From the NCBI RefSeq assembly GCF_000378465.1, contig NZ_KB899917.1:1-64000 (forward strand): a stretch of DNA of 64,000 bases. Direction: 5' to 3'. Source of the DNA: Elioraea tepidiphila DSM 17972 (GTDB lineage: Bacteria; Pseudomonadota; Alphaproteobacteria; Acetobacterales; Acetobacteraceae). The notes under the pieces are model-generated. The model saw nothing but the letters and a program-made list of their open reading frames with translations, had not been told where the DNA came from and made no database searches. This document shows, in pieces, positions 28,587 to 37,461 of this stretch. Made by a program: the position numbers and the translations under genes. The stretch's first letter is position 1. Each line of letters starts with the position of its first letter.

Positions 28587-31352
28587 ATGGCGGAGGCACC
28601 GCGCGCACCCTGGCCCCCTGAGACGCTCGATCACGCGCTCGCCGCCGAACTCTCGGCGACCACGCGACGCGCGCTGGAGGCGGCCGGCGCGATGGCCACG
28701 AACGAGGCCTCGGCGCGCGGGATCACCCCGACCGTGGGGCTACGGGCGCTGATCGGCGGGCTGGTCGCAGTGGGCGAAACGGAGCGTGGCTCGCCGCTGA
28801 TCGCCGCCGCGCTCGTCGAAACGCTCGAGCGTCTCGCCGGCACCGAGGCGATCGCGCGCAACCGCAGCCCGGCGGTCGAGAAGGGGGCGCCGACGGGACT
28901 GCCGCTCTCGCCGCGTGCGGCGGACGCGCTGGCTGTGGCGCGCCGGTTGGCCGAGCGGACGGTCGCGCGCGAGCGCATCGATGCGCGGCACCTGCTGGTC
29001 GCGCTGATCGCCCCGCCCGACGCGCCCCTGCTCGCGGCCGCGCTGCGGCGCATCTGGCAGCGCGACTGGGGCATCGATCCGCAGGCGCTGCGGGCGCCGG
29101 TGCTGGCGGCGATGGAGGCGAATCCGGAGGCCTCGGAGGATCTCGGCGCGTGGCGCGCGATCCTCGGCGAGACGGTGCTGGCGGCGGCGGCCTTCACGCC
29201 CGACGCGCCGCAGACCGACGACGCGCTGAACCGGCGCAGGGACGCGCGGCGGCTGGCCGAGCTCGCCTGCCTGAAGGATAACGCGCCGCCGCTGGCGATC
29301 GGGCTGTTCGGCGACTGGGGCAGCGGCAAGTCCACCTTCATGGCGATGATGCATCAGGAGGTGGAGCGGATCGGGCGCGACTGGCGGATCGAGACGACCA
29401 CGCCCTTCGTGACGAATGTCGCGCAGATCCGGTTCAATGCCTGGTCGTTCTCGGATGCGAATCTCTGGGCCTCGCTCGCGGTCGAGATCTTCGGCGGCCT
29501 GCGCGACGAAGTGGCGCGCATCGAGGGTACGACGACCGATCGCGCCGATGCGCTGCTGGCCGAGATCACCGGGCGGGCAGAGCTCGCCAAGGCCTCGCTG
29601 GAGACGGCGAAGCGCGCGGCCAAGGATGCGCGGCGGGCGATCGGGGCGCTGGACCGTCAGATCAGCGCGCTCGACACCAGGCTCGTCGAGCGGGCGCAGC
29701 GCGGCGCGGCCGGTGGCGCGGCCGAGGTGCTGGCGACACGCAGCGAGCAGGTGACCGAGACGCTGCGCGTGCTCGGCGTGATCGGGCCGAACGAGGCAGC
29801 GACCGCGACCGCGCTCGCGGCCGAGGCGGCGAAGCTGCGCGCCGCGGGATCCGGGACCTTGGCGGTCGGACGGCGACTGATCGCGCTGATGCGGCCGGGC
29901 GCGGGGCGGGCGGCGATCCTGTCGCTGGCGGCGGCGGCGGGCGTGGTGATCGTCGCGTCATGGCTCGTGCCATCGGTCGTGGCGACGCTGGCGGGACTGG
30001 TCGCGTTCGTCGCGCCGCTCGGCGCGCATGCAGCGAAGGCGGTGGCCGCGCTCGCGCCGATCCTCGACGCGGCCGAGGCCGAGGCGAAGGCCGAGGCCGA
30101 TCTGCGTGCGGAGCGGGAAAGGCTCGCGGCGGAACGCGAGGCGGCCGCCGCCAGGCTCGCCGCACGCGAGGCCGAGACGCGCGCGGCGGTGGCGCGGATC
30201 GAGAGCCTGGATCGGGCTGCCGCGACACCGGGCGCGATGCTGCGCTTCTTCCTGAGCGAGAGCGACGAGCTGAAGGCCTACGAACAGGAGATCGGCCTGA
30301 TCGGCCGGCTGCGGCGGAGCTTCGAGCAGCTCGACCGGCTGATGGCAGCGCAGACCGATCCGAAGCAGGTCACGCGATCGGACCTGCCGACGATCGAGCG
30401 CATCATCCTCTACATCGACGATCTCGACCGGCTGCGCGAGGAGCAGGTGGTCAAGGTGCTGGAGGCAGTCGCCCTGCTGCTCCAGTTCCGCCTGTTCGTC
30501 GTGGTGGTCGCGGTGGACGAACGGTGGCTGCGCGGCGCGTTGCAGACGCACTACGGCAAGCTGTTCGAGAACGGCGCGGGGCCGTCCGACTACCTGGAGA
30601 AGATCTTCCAGGTGCCGTTCTGGCTGCCGCGGCTGGGGCCGGGCGATCCCGCGTTCGCGGGGCTCGCACGCGTGCTGATGCCGGAGGGGGTCGAGCAGAA
30701 CAAGGCTGATGGGAGTCCCGCTCGAGGAGCTTTCCAGGCGGGCGCATTTCAAGCGAATGCGTTCCAGACCGAGATGGCTATAGACCCCGACGAAGCGCCA
30801 CAGGCGGGGGACGAGGAGCCGCCCGAGAGCCGTGCGGCCACAACCGAGCGCGTCACGCTGACCAAGGACGAGGCGGAACTGCTCGCGGCGCTGATGCCGC
30901 TCGCCGCCGACACCCCGCGTGACGCCAAGCGGTTCATCAATCTCTATCGGCTCGCCCGGGCCTCGCGATCGGCGGAGGCGTTGCGGGACTTCCTCGCCGG
31001 AGGACCTGACGCACCGGCCGTCGCGGCCTTCGCGTTGGCGCTGGCCTGCGAGAGCGGTCTCGCCGGCGTACCGCTGCGCCTCTGGCGCACGGCCCTCGGC
31101 ACCCAGCCGGCAGGCACCGTCATCGGCACTTCGCCGCTGCTGCTCGGCGGGGCGGACGGCTGGCAGCCTCTGCGCACGGCGCTGCTGCGCGCCGACAGGT
31201 TCTGGACCGGCGCAGGGTCGGCGTTGCGCTTCGCGGATGTCGCCCAGCACGCCGCCGAAGCCCGTCGCTACTCCTTCCACCCACCCCAGGTTGACGAACC
31301 CGCCCCATCGCCCGAGGCTCCGCCCGAACCAACCGGGAGCAGCCCCGCATGA
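28587..31352 (+). CDS. large KAP-family P-loop NTPase with N-terminal Clp-N-like repeats
   Basis: A 921-residue protein. Residues about 25-66 and 107-148 look like a pair of Clp-N-type helical repeats (IDARHLLVALIAPPDAP in the second). Walker A is GLFGDWGSGKST (239-250) and Walker B is IILYIDDLDRL (606-616). Between them lie FNAWSFSDANLWASL, two membrane helices (about 442-483) and a charged coiled coil (about 495-540), the insertion pattern of KAP NTPases. Some relatives act in phage exclusion or membrane-complex assembly; no role is proven here. Residues 714-727 are a period-5 AFQ repeat. The end has TPRDAKRFINLYRLAR. Overlaps the M20 gene by 4 nt. Confidence 0.85.
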   Translation: MAEAPRAPWPPETLDHALAAELSATTRRALEAAGAMATNEASARGITPTVGLRALIGGLVAVGETERGSPLIAAALVETLERLAGTEAIARNRSPAVEKGAPTGLPLSPRAADALAVARRLAERTVARERIDARHLLVALIAPPDAPLLAAALRRIWQRDWGIDPQALRAPVLAAMEANPEASEDLGAWRAILGETVLAAAAFTPDAPQTDDALNRRRDARRLAELACLKDNAPPLAIGLFGDWGSGKSTFMAMMHQEVERIGRDWRIETTTPFVTNVAQIRFNAWSFSDANLWASLAVEIFGGLRDEVARIEGTTTDRADALLAEITGRAELAKASLETAKRAAKDARRAIGALDRQISALDTRLVERAQRGAAGGAAEVLATRSEQVTETLRVLGVIGPNEAATATALAAEAAKLRAAGSGTLAVGRRLIALMRPGAGRAAILSLAAAAGVVIVASWLVPSVVATLAGLVAFVAPLGAHAAKAVAALAPILDAAEAEAKAEADLRAERERLAAEREAAAARLAAREAETRAAVARIESLDRAAATPGAMLRFFLSESDELKAYEQEIGLIGRLRRSFEQLDRLMAAQTDPKQVTRSDLPTIERIILYIDDLDRLREEQVVKVLEAVALLLQFRLFVVVVAVDERWLRGALQTHYGKLFENGAGPSDYLEKIFQVPFWLPRLGPGDPAFAGLARVLMPEGVEQNKADGSPARGAFQAGAFQANAFQTEMAIDPDEAPQAGDEEPPESRAATTERVTLTKDEAELLAALMPLAADTPRDAKRFINLYRLARASRSAEALRDFLAGGPDAPAVAAFALALACESGLAGVPLRLWRTALGTQPAGTVIGTSPLLLGGADGWQPLRTALLRADRFWTGAGSALRFADVAQHAAEARRYSFHPPQVDEPAPSPEAPPEPTGSSPA

Positions 31353-32533
31353 ACCTCGCCTCGCCTGAAACCGCCATCACCGACTGGCTCGCCACCCAGA
31401 AGCAGGCGATGCTCGATCTGATCGAGCGCCTCGTGAACACCGACAGCGGCAGCTACGACAAGCCGGGTGTCGATGCGGTCGGTGCGCAGATCAAGGCGTT
31501 CTTCGACTCCCACGGCATCGCGGTCGAGACCATTCCCGGTGCCACGAAGGGCGACGTGCTGCGCGCGGTGCTGCCCGCGCCCGACCAGGCCGGTGGCAAC
31601 GCCGGAAAGAACATCGTGCTGATGGGCCACCGCGACACCGTCTTCCCGAAGGGCGAGACGACGCAGCGCCCGTTCAGGATCGAGAACGGTCGCGCCTACG
31701 GGCCCGGCGTGGCCGACATGAAGGCGGGGCTGGTGATGAACGCCTTCGTGCTTGCCGCCTTCAAGAAGTTCGGCGGTGCGCCGGGGCCGATGGTCGGACT
31801 GTTCACCGGCGACGAGGAGATCGGCTCCCCGGAGGGCCGCGGCCCGATCGAGGCCGAAGGCCGCATGGCGCGCGCCGTGTTCAACAGCGAGCCCGGCAGG
31901 CCGAGCGGCAACGTCGTCACCGCGCGCAAGGGCGGGGTGTTCATGGTGATGGCGATCGAGGGCAAGGCCGCGCATTCCGGCGGCAATTTCGAGGCCGGCA
32001 TCAGCGCGATCGAGGAGCTCGCGCGCAAGATCATCGCGATCCATGCGCTGACCGACCTGAAGGCCGGGATCACGCTGAATGTCGGCCTGGTGCGCGGCGG
32101 ACAGTCGGTGAACACGGTCGCCCCGCATGCCGAGGGCGAGATCGATCTGCGCTATGTCGAGCCCGCGCAGCGCGACGACATCGTCGCCAAGATCGAGCAG
32201 ATCGTGCGCACGGCGAACGTGCCCGGCACGCGCGCGACGCTGACGATCAAGGGCGAGTTCCTGCCGGTGAACCCGACCGCGGCGTCGAACGCGCTGTTCG
32301 AGACCTATGTCGGCGCCGCGGCCGATGCCGGGCTGAAGGTCGCCGGTGAGTTCTCGGGTGGGTGCGCCGATTCGGGCTTCACCGCGGCGGTCGGTGCGCC
32401 GACGATCTGCGGCGTCGGGCCAGTGGGCGGCAAGGCGCATTCGCCGGAGGAGTATCTCGAGATCGACACGGTGGTGCCGCGCGCCCAGGCGCTGGCGCGG
32501 GCGATCTGCCGGCTGCCGCAGGCAGGGCTGTAA
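31349..32533 (+). CDS. M20-family glutamate carboxypeptidase-like peptidase
   Basis: The 394-residue Zn-dependent peptidase resembles carboxypeptidase G2 of Pseudomonas, which removes C-terminal glutamate from folates. Metal and catalytic motifs are visible: LMGHRDTVFPKGE, GPGVADMKAGLVM, the Glu pair in FTGDEEIGSPEGR, then EGKAAHSGGNFEAG and GQSVNTVAPHAEGEID in the lid domain, and GGKAHSPEEYLEID near the end. No signal peptide is seen, unlike secreted CPG2. The ATG overlaps the KAP NTPase stop (ATGA). A pair of palindromes and a T run follow the stop. Confidence 0.9.
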   Translation: MNLASPETAITDWLATQKQAMLDLIERLVNTDSGSYDKPGVDAVGAQIKAFFDSHGIAVETIPGATKGDVLRAVLPAPDQAGGNAGKNIVLMGHRDTVFPKGETTQRPFRIENGRAYGPGVADMKAGLVMNAFVLAAFKKFGGAPGPMVGLFTGDEEIGSPEGRGPIEAEGRMARAVFNSEPGRPSGNVVTARKGGVFMVMAIEGKAAHSGGNFEAGISAIEELARKIIAIHALTDLKAGITLNVGLVRGGQSVNTVAPHAEGEIDLRYVEPAQRDDIVAKIEQIVRTANVPGTRATLTIKGEFLPVNPTAASNALFETYVGAAADAGLKVAGEFSGGCADSGFTAAVGAPTICGVGPVGGKAHSPEEYLEIDTVVPRAQALARAICRLPQAGL

Positions 32534-32537
32534 AGTG

Positions 32538-32562
32538 CCGGGGGACCACGCTGGTCCCCCGG
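32538..32562. repeat. palindromic element, family 1 copy B
   Basis: Stem of 11 bp: 32538-32548 (CCGGGGGACCA) with 32552-32562, loop CGC. It lies 4 bp after the M20 stop. The right flank GACCCCCTGCATC matches that of the copy at 38570. It forms an inverted pair with copy C 38 bp on. Confidence 0.88.
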
Positions 32563-32599
32563 ACCCCCTGCATCTGGGGCCCAATCTGCGGAGGGGGGT

Positions 32600-32634
32600 G
32601 TGGGGGGACGACCGTCGTCCCCCCACTGGTTTTT
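32600..32634 (+). terminator. terminator made from palindromic element, family 1 copy C
   Basis: A perfect 12-bp stem (32600-32611 with 32615-32626), loop CCG, followed by TGG and TTTTT (32630-32634). It reads as an intrinsic terminator for the plus-strand M20 gene and lies between the convergent M20 and livF genes. The palindrome is in inverted orientation relative to copy B, and its C-rich flank lies on its left. Confidence 0.8.
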
Positions 32635-33296
32635 CAAAGCGTCGTCGGCCGAACCTCGCCGCGCTCGATCAGATACGCGCTATCCACCATCGGCTTGAGC
32701 AGATCGGGATTGCTCTCGGTGATCAGGATCGCGAGCTCGGGCTCGGCCTCGCGGAGCCGCATCAGCGTCTCGGCGTAGCGGCGCGCGAGCGCGGGAGCGA
32801 GGCCCTGGAACGGTTCGTCGAGCAGCACGAGCTTGGTGCCGGTCATCAGCGCACGGCCGAGCGCCACCATCTTGCCCTGCCCGCCCGACAGCCCGCCAGC
32901 CTTGCGATCCTTGAACTCGGCGATCTCCGGCAGGATGGCGTAGGTCTTGTCGAGACGCCGCCGCGTCTCGGCAGCCGACAGACCCGCCACCTCGGCCGGC
33001 AGGCGCAGGTTCTCCTCGACCGTGAAGGAGGAGAACAGCCGCCGCTCCTCGGGCGCGTAGCCGATCGCGAGCCCGGTGCGGCGATGCGCCGGCACACGGC
33101 TCAGGTCCTGACCCTCGAAGCCGATGCGCCCGCCCGAGAGCGGCACCAGCCCCATGATCGCGCGCAGCGTGGTGGTCTTGCCGGCGCCGTTGCGCCCGAC
33201 CAGGGCGACGCGGCCGCTGTGGTCGATCGCCATGTCGACGCCGCGCAGCACGCGCGTGCCGGCGATCGCGACGCTGATGCTCTCAAGCGTGAGCAT
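32634..33296 (-). CDS. livF: branched-chain amino acid-type ABC transporter ATP-binding protein (LivF)
   Basis: A 220-residue ATPase of a LIV-type (HAAT) importer. Walker A is VALVGRNGAGKTTTLRAIMG, the signature motif LSGGQGKMVALGRAL and Walker B LVLLDEPFQGLAP. The Q-loop region has GYAPEERRLFSSFTVEENL, typical of LivF. The signature has GK where LivF usually has QQ, a mild deviation. It overlaps livG by 14 bp and is last in the livHMGF operon. The substrate class (branched-chain amino acids, amides or urea-like compounds) is set by the binding protein, not by this subunit. Confidence 0.9.
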   Translation of the reverse strand: MLTLESISVAIAGTRVLRGVDMAIDHSGRVALVGRNGAGKTTTLRAIMGLVPLSGGRIGFEGQDLSRVPAHRRTGLAIGYAPEERRLFSSFTVEENLRLPAEVAGLSAAETRRRLDKTYAILPEIAEFKDRKAGGLSGGQGKMVALGRALMTGTKLVLLDEPFQGLAPALARRYAETLMRLREAEPELAILITESNPDLLKPMVDSAYLIERGEVRPTTL

Positions 33297-34047
33297 GCTT
33301 GGTCTCGACGCCGATCACCTCGCGCAGCACGGCCGGGTCGGCGAGCACTGTGGCAGGGGGCCCGGCGGCGAGGATCTTGCCCTGGCTCCAGACCGCCACC
33401 CGGTCGGCGTACCGCTCGACCACCTCCATGTCGTGCTCGACGAACACGGCCGTCACACCTTCGGCGCGCAGGGCCGCGACCAACGTGTCCATGATGCCGA
33501 ACTTCTCGGAGGAGGCGACGCCGGAGGTCGGCTCGTCCATCAGCAGCACGCGCGGCTTCAGTGCCATCGCCATGGCGATGTCGGTGAGTTTCCGGGTGCC
33601 CTCGTTCAGCTCGGTCGCGCGCGCGGTCGCGACATCGGCGAGGCCGAACTGTTCCAGCAGACGCATCGCCGTGGTCGCGGTCTCGGCATCGAGCAGCGGG
33701 CGCAGTCCGCGCCAGAAGCGGCCGTGCGCCGCCACCTTCAGCGCGACATTCTCGATCACCGTGTGCTCGGTGAAGAGCTGCGGGATCTGGAAGCTGCGCG
33801 CAATGCCGCGCCGGACGATGCTGCGCGGCGGCAGGCCGGTGATCTCGGCGCCGTCGAAATGGATGTGGCCGGCCTGCGGGCGGAGATAGCCGGTGGTCAT
33901 GTTGATGAAGGTGGTCTTGCCCGCACCGTTCGGGCCGATGATGGCGACGAACTCGCCGGGCGCGATGTCGAGATCGATCCCGTCGGCCGCCTTGACGCCG
34001 CCGAACGCGATCTTCAGCCCCTTGGCCGAGAGCAGCGGCGCGGTCAT
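33283..34047 (-). CDS. livG: branched-chain amino acid-type ABC transporter ATP-binding protein (LivG)
   Basis: The 254-residue second ATPase of the importer. Walker A is VAIIGPNGAGKTTFINMTTG, the Q-loop part GIARSFQIPQLFTEHTVIEN, and Walker B VLLMDEPTSGVAS. The signature region reads LNEGTRKLTDIAMAMA, where LSxGxQ is the norm. That is unusual and shared only loosely with LivG relatives. The LivG-type C-terminal extension (GKILAAGPPATVLADPAVLREVIG) is complete. ATG 34047 overlaps the livM stop by 4 bp. Confidence 0.92.
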   Translation of the reverse strand: MTAPLLSAKGLKIAFGGVKAADGIDLDIAPGEFVAIIGPNGAGKTTFINMTTGYLRPQAGHIHFDGAEITGLPPRSIVRRGIARSFQIPQLFTEHTVIENVALKVAAHGRFWRGLRPLLDAETATTAMRLLEQFGLADVATARATELNEGTRKLTDIAMAMALKPRVLLMDEPTSGVASSEKFGIMDTLVAALRAEGVTAVFVEHDMEVVERYADRVAVWSQGKILAAGPPATVLADPAVLREVIGVETKHAHA

Positions 34048-34985
34048 GCGCGGCGTCCCTTGCGCAGCACGAGGTCCTCGTAGATGCCCCAGAGCCCGCG
34101 CGCGGCGAACAGGATGATCAGCAGCAGCACCGCGCCGAGGATCATCTGCCAGCCATCCGGGAACGCGGCGGCGGCATAGACACGCACCAGCTCGTAGACG
34201 ATCGCACCGAGATACGGCCCCAGCACGCTGCCGCCACCGCCGAGGATGGCGATGAACACGAGCTCGCCCGAGTGGGTCCAGTACGACAGCAGCGGCGTGA
34301 CGTGCAGCGTGGTGCAGGCAATGATCCCGCCCCCCAGCCCAGCGAGCGCGGCCGAGATGACATAGGCAACGAGCAGCACGCGCTTGGCCGAGATGCCGGC
34401 GAATTCGAGCCTGGTCTCGCGCGTCTTGATCGCCGGCAGCGCCTGGCCGAGCGGCGAGGCGAGGAAGCGCGAGGCGAGCCAGCCGAGCGCGAGCGCGAGA
34501 GCGATCCCGCCGATCAGCATGGTCCACTCGTAATCGACACGTTCAAGTGCCATGCCGGCGATGGTTGGCCGTGCCACCCGAATCCCGTCCGTGCCCTTGG
34601 TGTACTCGTAGAGCTTCTCGAGCAACGAGTAGAACACCATCGAGAAGGCGAGATTGAGCATGCCGAAGAAGATGTCGCGGTAGCGCGCGACGAACAGCCC
34701 GACCGCCAGCCCGACGATCGTTCCCGCGGCAGCGGCGAGCGGCAGCAGCAGCAGCATCTCGCCCACATGCGGACGGGTGAAGGCGACCGTGTAGGCGCCG
34801 ACGGCGATGTAGAGCGCGTGACCGAAGCTCACCTGTCCCGCGCGGAGCAGCAGCAGGATCCCCGTCACCGCCAGCCCCTTGGCCAGCGCGATGGTAAACA
34901 CGAACTTCAGCCACGGGGCGCTGGCGGCGAGCGCAATGACCAGCGCGGCGCCGGCGAAGGCAGGCAAGGCGAGCCGCCGATCCAT
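34044..34985 (-). CDS. livM: branched-chain amino acid-type ABC transporter permease (LivM)
   Basis: A 313-residue inner-membrane permease with about nine helices. Family features include LLLRAGQVSFGHALYIAVGA near the start, the cytoplasmic coupling loop AIKTRETRLEFAGISAKRVL, GGIIACTTLHVTPLLSYWTH, and the end GAVLLLIILFAARGLWG. It pairs with LivH to form the channel. Its ATG shares one base with the livH stop (TGATG) and its stop overlaps livG, so the four genes are translationally coupled. Confidence 0.92.
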   Translation of the reverse strand: MDRRLALPAFAGAALVIALAASAPWLKFVFTIALAKGLAVTGILLLLRAGQVSFGHALYIAVGAYTVAFTRPHVGEMLLLLPLAAAAGTIVGLAVGLFVARYRDIFFGMLNLAFSMVFYSLLEKLYEYTKGTDGIRVARPTIAGMALERVDYEWTMLIGGIALALALGWLASRFLASPLGQALPAIKTRETRLEFAGISAKRVLLVAYVISAALAGLGGGIIACTTLHVTPLLSYWTHSGELVFIAILGGGGSVLGPYLGAIVYELVRVYAAAAFPDGWQMILGAVLLLIILFAARGLWGIYEDLVLRKGRRA

Positions 34986-35887
34986 CAGACGCGCCTCAGC
35001 TCGGGCCGGCCGAACAGCCCGTGCGGCCGGACCAGCAGCACCGCGACCATGATGAGGTAGGGAATCACCACCTCGAACTCGGGCGCGAAATAGACCGCGA
35101 CCGAACGGCCGAGCCCGATCAGCAGCGCGGTGAGCATCGCGCCCTCGATCTGCCCGAGCCCCGCGGTCGCGACCACGGCGAAGGACAGTACGATCATGTT
35201 CACGCCCACGCCGGGGACGAGGCTGGTGGTCGGCGAGGCGAGCGCGCCGCCGAGGGCAGCCAGCACGGTGCCGAAGGTGAAGGTGAGGAGATAGACGCGG
35301 TTCGCATCGATCCCCATGGCGGTGGCGGCCTCACGATCCTCGGTCACGGCGACGATCACGCGGCCCGTCAGCGTGCGGCGGAGGAACCACATCAGCCCGA
35401 GCAGGGTCGCGAGTGCGACGCCCGGCAGCAGGTAGAGCTGGTAGGCGGTGTAGATGATGTCGCCGACCTCGACCTGTCCCAGCACGCGCACGGGCGCGTC
35501 CTGGAAGATCGGCTGCACCCCCCAGGTCAGTTTCTGGATGTCCTCCAGGATCATGAACAGCGCGAAGGTGACGAGGAGCTGGAGCACGTGCTCCTTCACG
35601 TAGATGCGCGAGAGGATCAGCCGCTCGATCACCGGGCCGAGCACGCCTCCGACCAGCACGGCGGCGAGCAGCAGTGCGGGCAGTGCGAGCGCGGGGGCGA
35701 GCGCGGTGGTGGCGGCCCAGGTGCCCAGGGTCGCGGCGACGTAGCCGCCGATCGCGAAGAAGCTGCCGTGTGCCACGTTGAGGATGCGCAGCACGCCGAA
35801 GATCAGCGTCAGTCCGACCGCGACCATGAAGACCTGCGCCGCGTAGGCGAGGCCGTCCAGGATCGCGAGAAAGAGAAGAAGTGTCAT
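34985..35887 (-). CDS. livH: branched-chain amino acid-type ABC transporter permease (LivH)
   Basis: The 300-residue inner-membrane permease has about eight helices. Seen are AAQVFMVAVGLTLIFGVLRI and LNVAHGSFFAIGGYVAATLG at the start (the LivH N-terminal signature). Later come the coupling loop VTEDREAATAMGIDANRVYL and LGQIEGAMLTALLIGLGRSV, and the end HGLFGRPELRRV is the usual LivH finish. It heads the permease-ATPase part of the operon, 87 bp downstream of the binding-protein gene, with a palindrome in that gap. Confidence 0.93.
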   Translation of the reverse strand: MTLLLFLAILDGLAYAAQVFMVAVGLTLIFGVLRILNVAHGSFFAIGGYVAATLGTWAATTALAPALALPALLLAAVLVGGVLGPVIERLILSRIYVKEHVLQLLVTFALFMILEDIQKLTWGVQPIFQDAPVRVLGQVEVGDIIYTAYQLYLLPGVALATLLGLMWFLRRTLTGRVIVAVTEDREAATAMGIDANRVYLLTFTFGTVLAALGGALASPTTSLVPGVGVNMIVLSFAVVATAGLGQIEGAMLTALLIGLGRSVAVYFAPEFEVVIPYLIMVAVLLVRPHGLFGRPELRRV

Positions 35888-35943
35888 GGATGGATCATGG
35901 GGGCCCGCGCGCCGACCAACGGGAGGCGCGCCCTCCAGGGGGG

Positions 35944-35969
35944 TCCGGGGGGCCTTGCGGCCCCCCGGA
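35944..35969 (-). repeat. palindromic element, family 2 copy between the binding-protein gene and livH
   Basis: An 11-bp perfect stem (35944-35954 with 35959-35969) and, on the transcribed minus strand, a GCAA tetraloop. The core equals that at 17023-17044. Placed right after the binding-protein gene, it could stabilise or partly terminate that transcript and so give excess binding protein over the membrane subunits. Confidence 0.8.
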
Positions 35970-35974
35970 TCTCC

Positions 35975-37297
35975 TCATGCCCGGTAGGGAATTTCAGCCG
36001 GCGCCCGCTGCACCGAGGCCGGCGTCAACAGCCGCACCCAATCAAGTCCCTTCGTGCCCACGGGGTTCATCGTCAGCTCGGGCGGGAACATCACCATCCG
36101 ATCAATCACCGGGAACGGATACTCGTTCACGTGCTTGGTCATGCCGATCAGCATCGGCTCCAGCCCCTGGCCGTCCTCGCGGATCGTCATCGTGCCCGTC
36201 AGGTGCGCGAACTGAAGCCCACGCATCGTGTCCATGAGCTGCTCGCGCGACGGCCACGCGCCGCCGTTCGCCGCCATCGCCTTCTCATATCCCGCCTTCA
36301 GCCCATAGAGCGCCTGGGCCATGTGGAAGGTGGGATAGATCGGATAGAGATTGAACCGCTGCCGGTATGCGGCCGTGAAGTCCTTCAGGATCTGCGTGTC
36401 CTTCGCGGTCGGGTGCAGGAACCAGTGGTCGCCACGCCCGCCGACGATCACGCCCTCCGGCAGCGTCTTGCCGACACGCTCCAGGCTCGACTCAGCCAGC
36501 GGCAGCACGAAGGTCGAGCGCTCGAACAGGCGTCGCTCGGCGGCCTGGCGGATGAAGGTGTCGAGCTCGCCGCCCCAGCTCGTCGAGAAGATCACGTCGG
36601 GCCGCAGCGCCAGCAGGCGCGTGATCTCGGTCGAGAAGTCGGTCGCGCCGAAGCGCGGGAACAGCTCCGCGACGACGCGCACGCCCGGCTTCACGGCGTC
36701 CATTGCCGCCTTCCAGATCGCCCAGGAGTCGCGGCCCCAGGCGTAGTCCTGGTTGAGCACTGCGAGGGTCCGGAAGTCCGGCTTGACCTTGGCGACATAG
36801 AGCAGCGGCGCGACGATCTCGGGCACCGCGTTGGCCTGGGTGCGCACGCAGTAGCGGTAGGACGCTTCCTCGAAGATGCGCTGGGTACCGCAGTCCCACA
36901 GGATCGTCGGCATGCGCAGCTGCTCGGCGAGCGGCGCTACGGCCAGGCACGACCCGGACGAGATCGAGGCGAGCATCACGTCGACGCCCTCGTTCTGGAC
37001 CAGCCGGCGGCACTCGCCGAGCAGGAAGTCCACGCCAGGTGCCTCGTCGATCACGATGCTGCGGATCGGCACGCCACCGATGCCGCCCGCGCGGTTGAAC
37101 TGGTCGATCAGCAGGTCAGCGGCATTTCGGCCGGGCACACCGAACACGGAGGCCGGGCCGGAGAGGAAGGTCGAGATGCCGATCTTCAGCTCGCTGGGCC
37201 TCTGCTGGCCGATGGCCTCGCGCGGCAGCAGCGTCGGCAGCGCGACCGTCGAGGCAACCGCGGTCTGGAGTGCCGCGCGGCGTGTGAGCTTCGGCAT
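35975..37297 (-). CDS. ABC transporter substrate-binding protein (LIV/Peripla_BP_6 type)
   Basis: A 440-residue periplasmic binding protein. The N-terminus has a twin-arginine-like signal, LTRRAALQTAVASTVALPTL. The mature part shows the type I periplasmic-binding fold of the LivJ/AmiC/UrtA group: LKIGISTFLSGPASVFGVPG, NRAGGIGGVPIRSIVIDEA, VLNQDYAWGRDSW and the mid-region ALRPDVIFSTSWGGEL. It is longer than LivJ (about 370 aa) and close to the amide/urea-like group in length. Ligand unknown. First gene of the liv operon; divergent from pfkA across a 164-bp gap that should hold both promoters. Confidence 0.88.
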   Translation of the reverse strand: MPKLTRRAALQTAVASTVALPTLLPREAIGQQRPSELKIGISTFLSGPASVFGVPGRNAADLLIDQFNRAGGIGGVPIRSIVIDEAPGVDFLLGECRRLVQNEGVDVMLASISSGSCLAVAPLAEQLRMPTILWDCGTQRIFEEASYRYCVRTQANAVPEIVAPLLYVAKVKPDFRTLAVLNQDYAWGRDSWAIWKAAMDAVKPGVRVVAELFPRFGATDFSTEITRLLALRPDVIFSTSWGGELDTFIRQAAERRLFERSTFVLPLAESSLERVGKTLPEGVIVGGRGDHWFLHPTAKDTQILKDFTAAYRQRFNLYPIYPTFHMAQALYGLKAGYEKAMAANGGAWPSREQLMDTMRGLQFAHLTGTMTIREDGQGLEPMLIGMTKHVNEYPFPVIDRMVMFPPELTMNPVGTKGLDWVRLLTPASVQRAPAEIPYRA

Positions 37298-37461
37298 CTG
37301 GACGTCTCCCTCAATCTTCCCTGGGCGCGTGTGCCACCCGTCACAGGACGGTATCGTGCCCGTGTCGGAGCGCCAAGGGGTTGATGACAGGTGCGATAAA
37401 CCGCGTGCCCGAGTGGCGATTCTCTGCGACTCTGCCCCCCTCGCGAACGGAACGGGTGACG

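Noticed and set aside
28587-32533. KAP NTPase and M20 peptidase as a named phage-defence system
   Set aside because: No recognised defence partner genes adjoin; neighbours are metabolic, so only the fold-level statement is kept.
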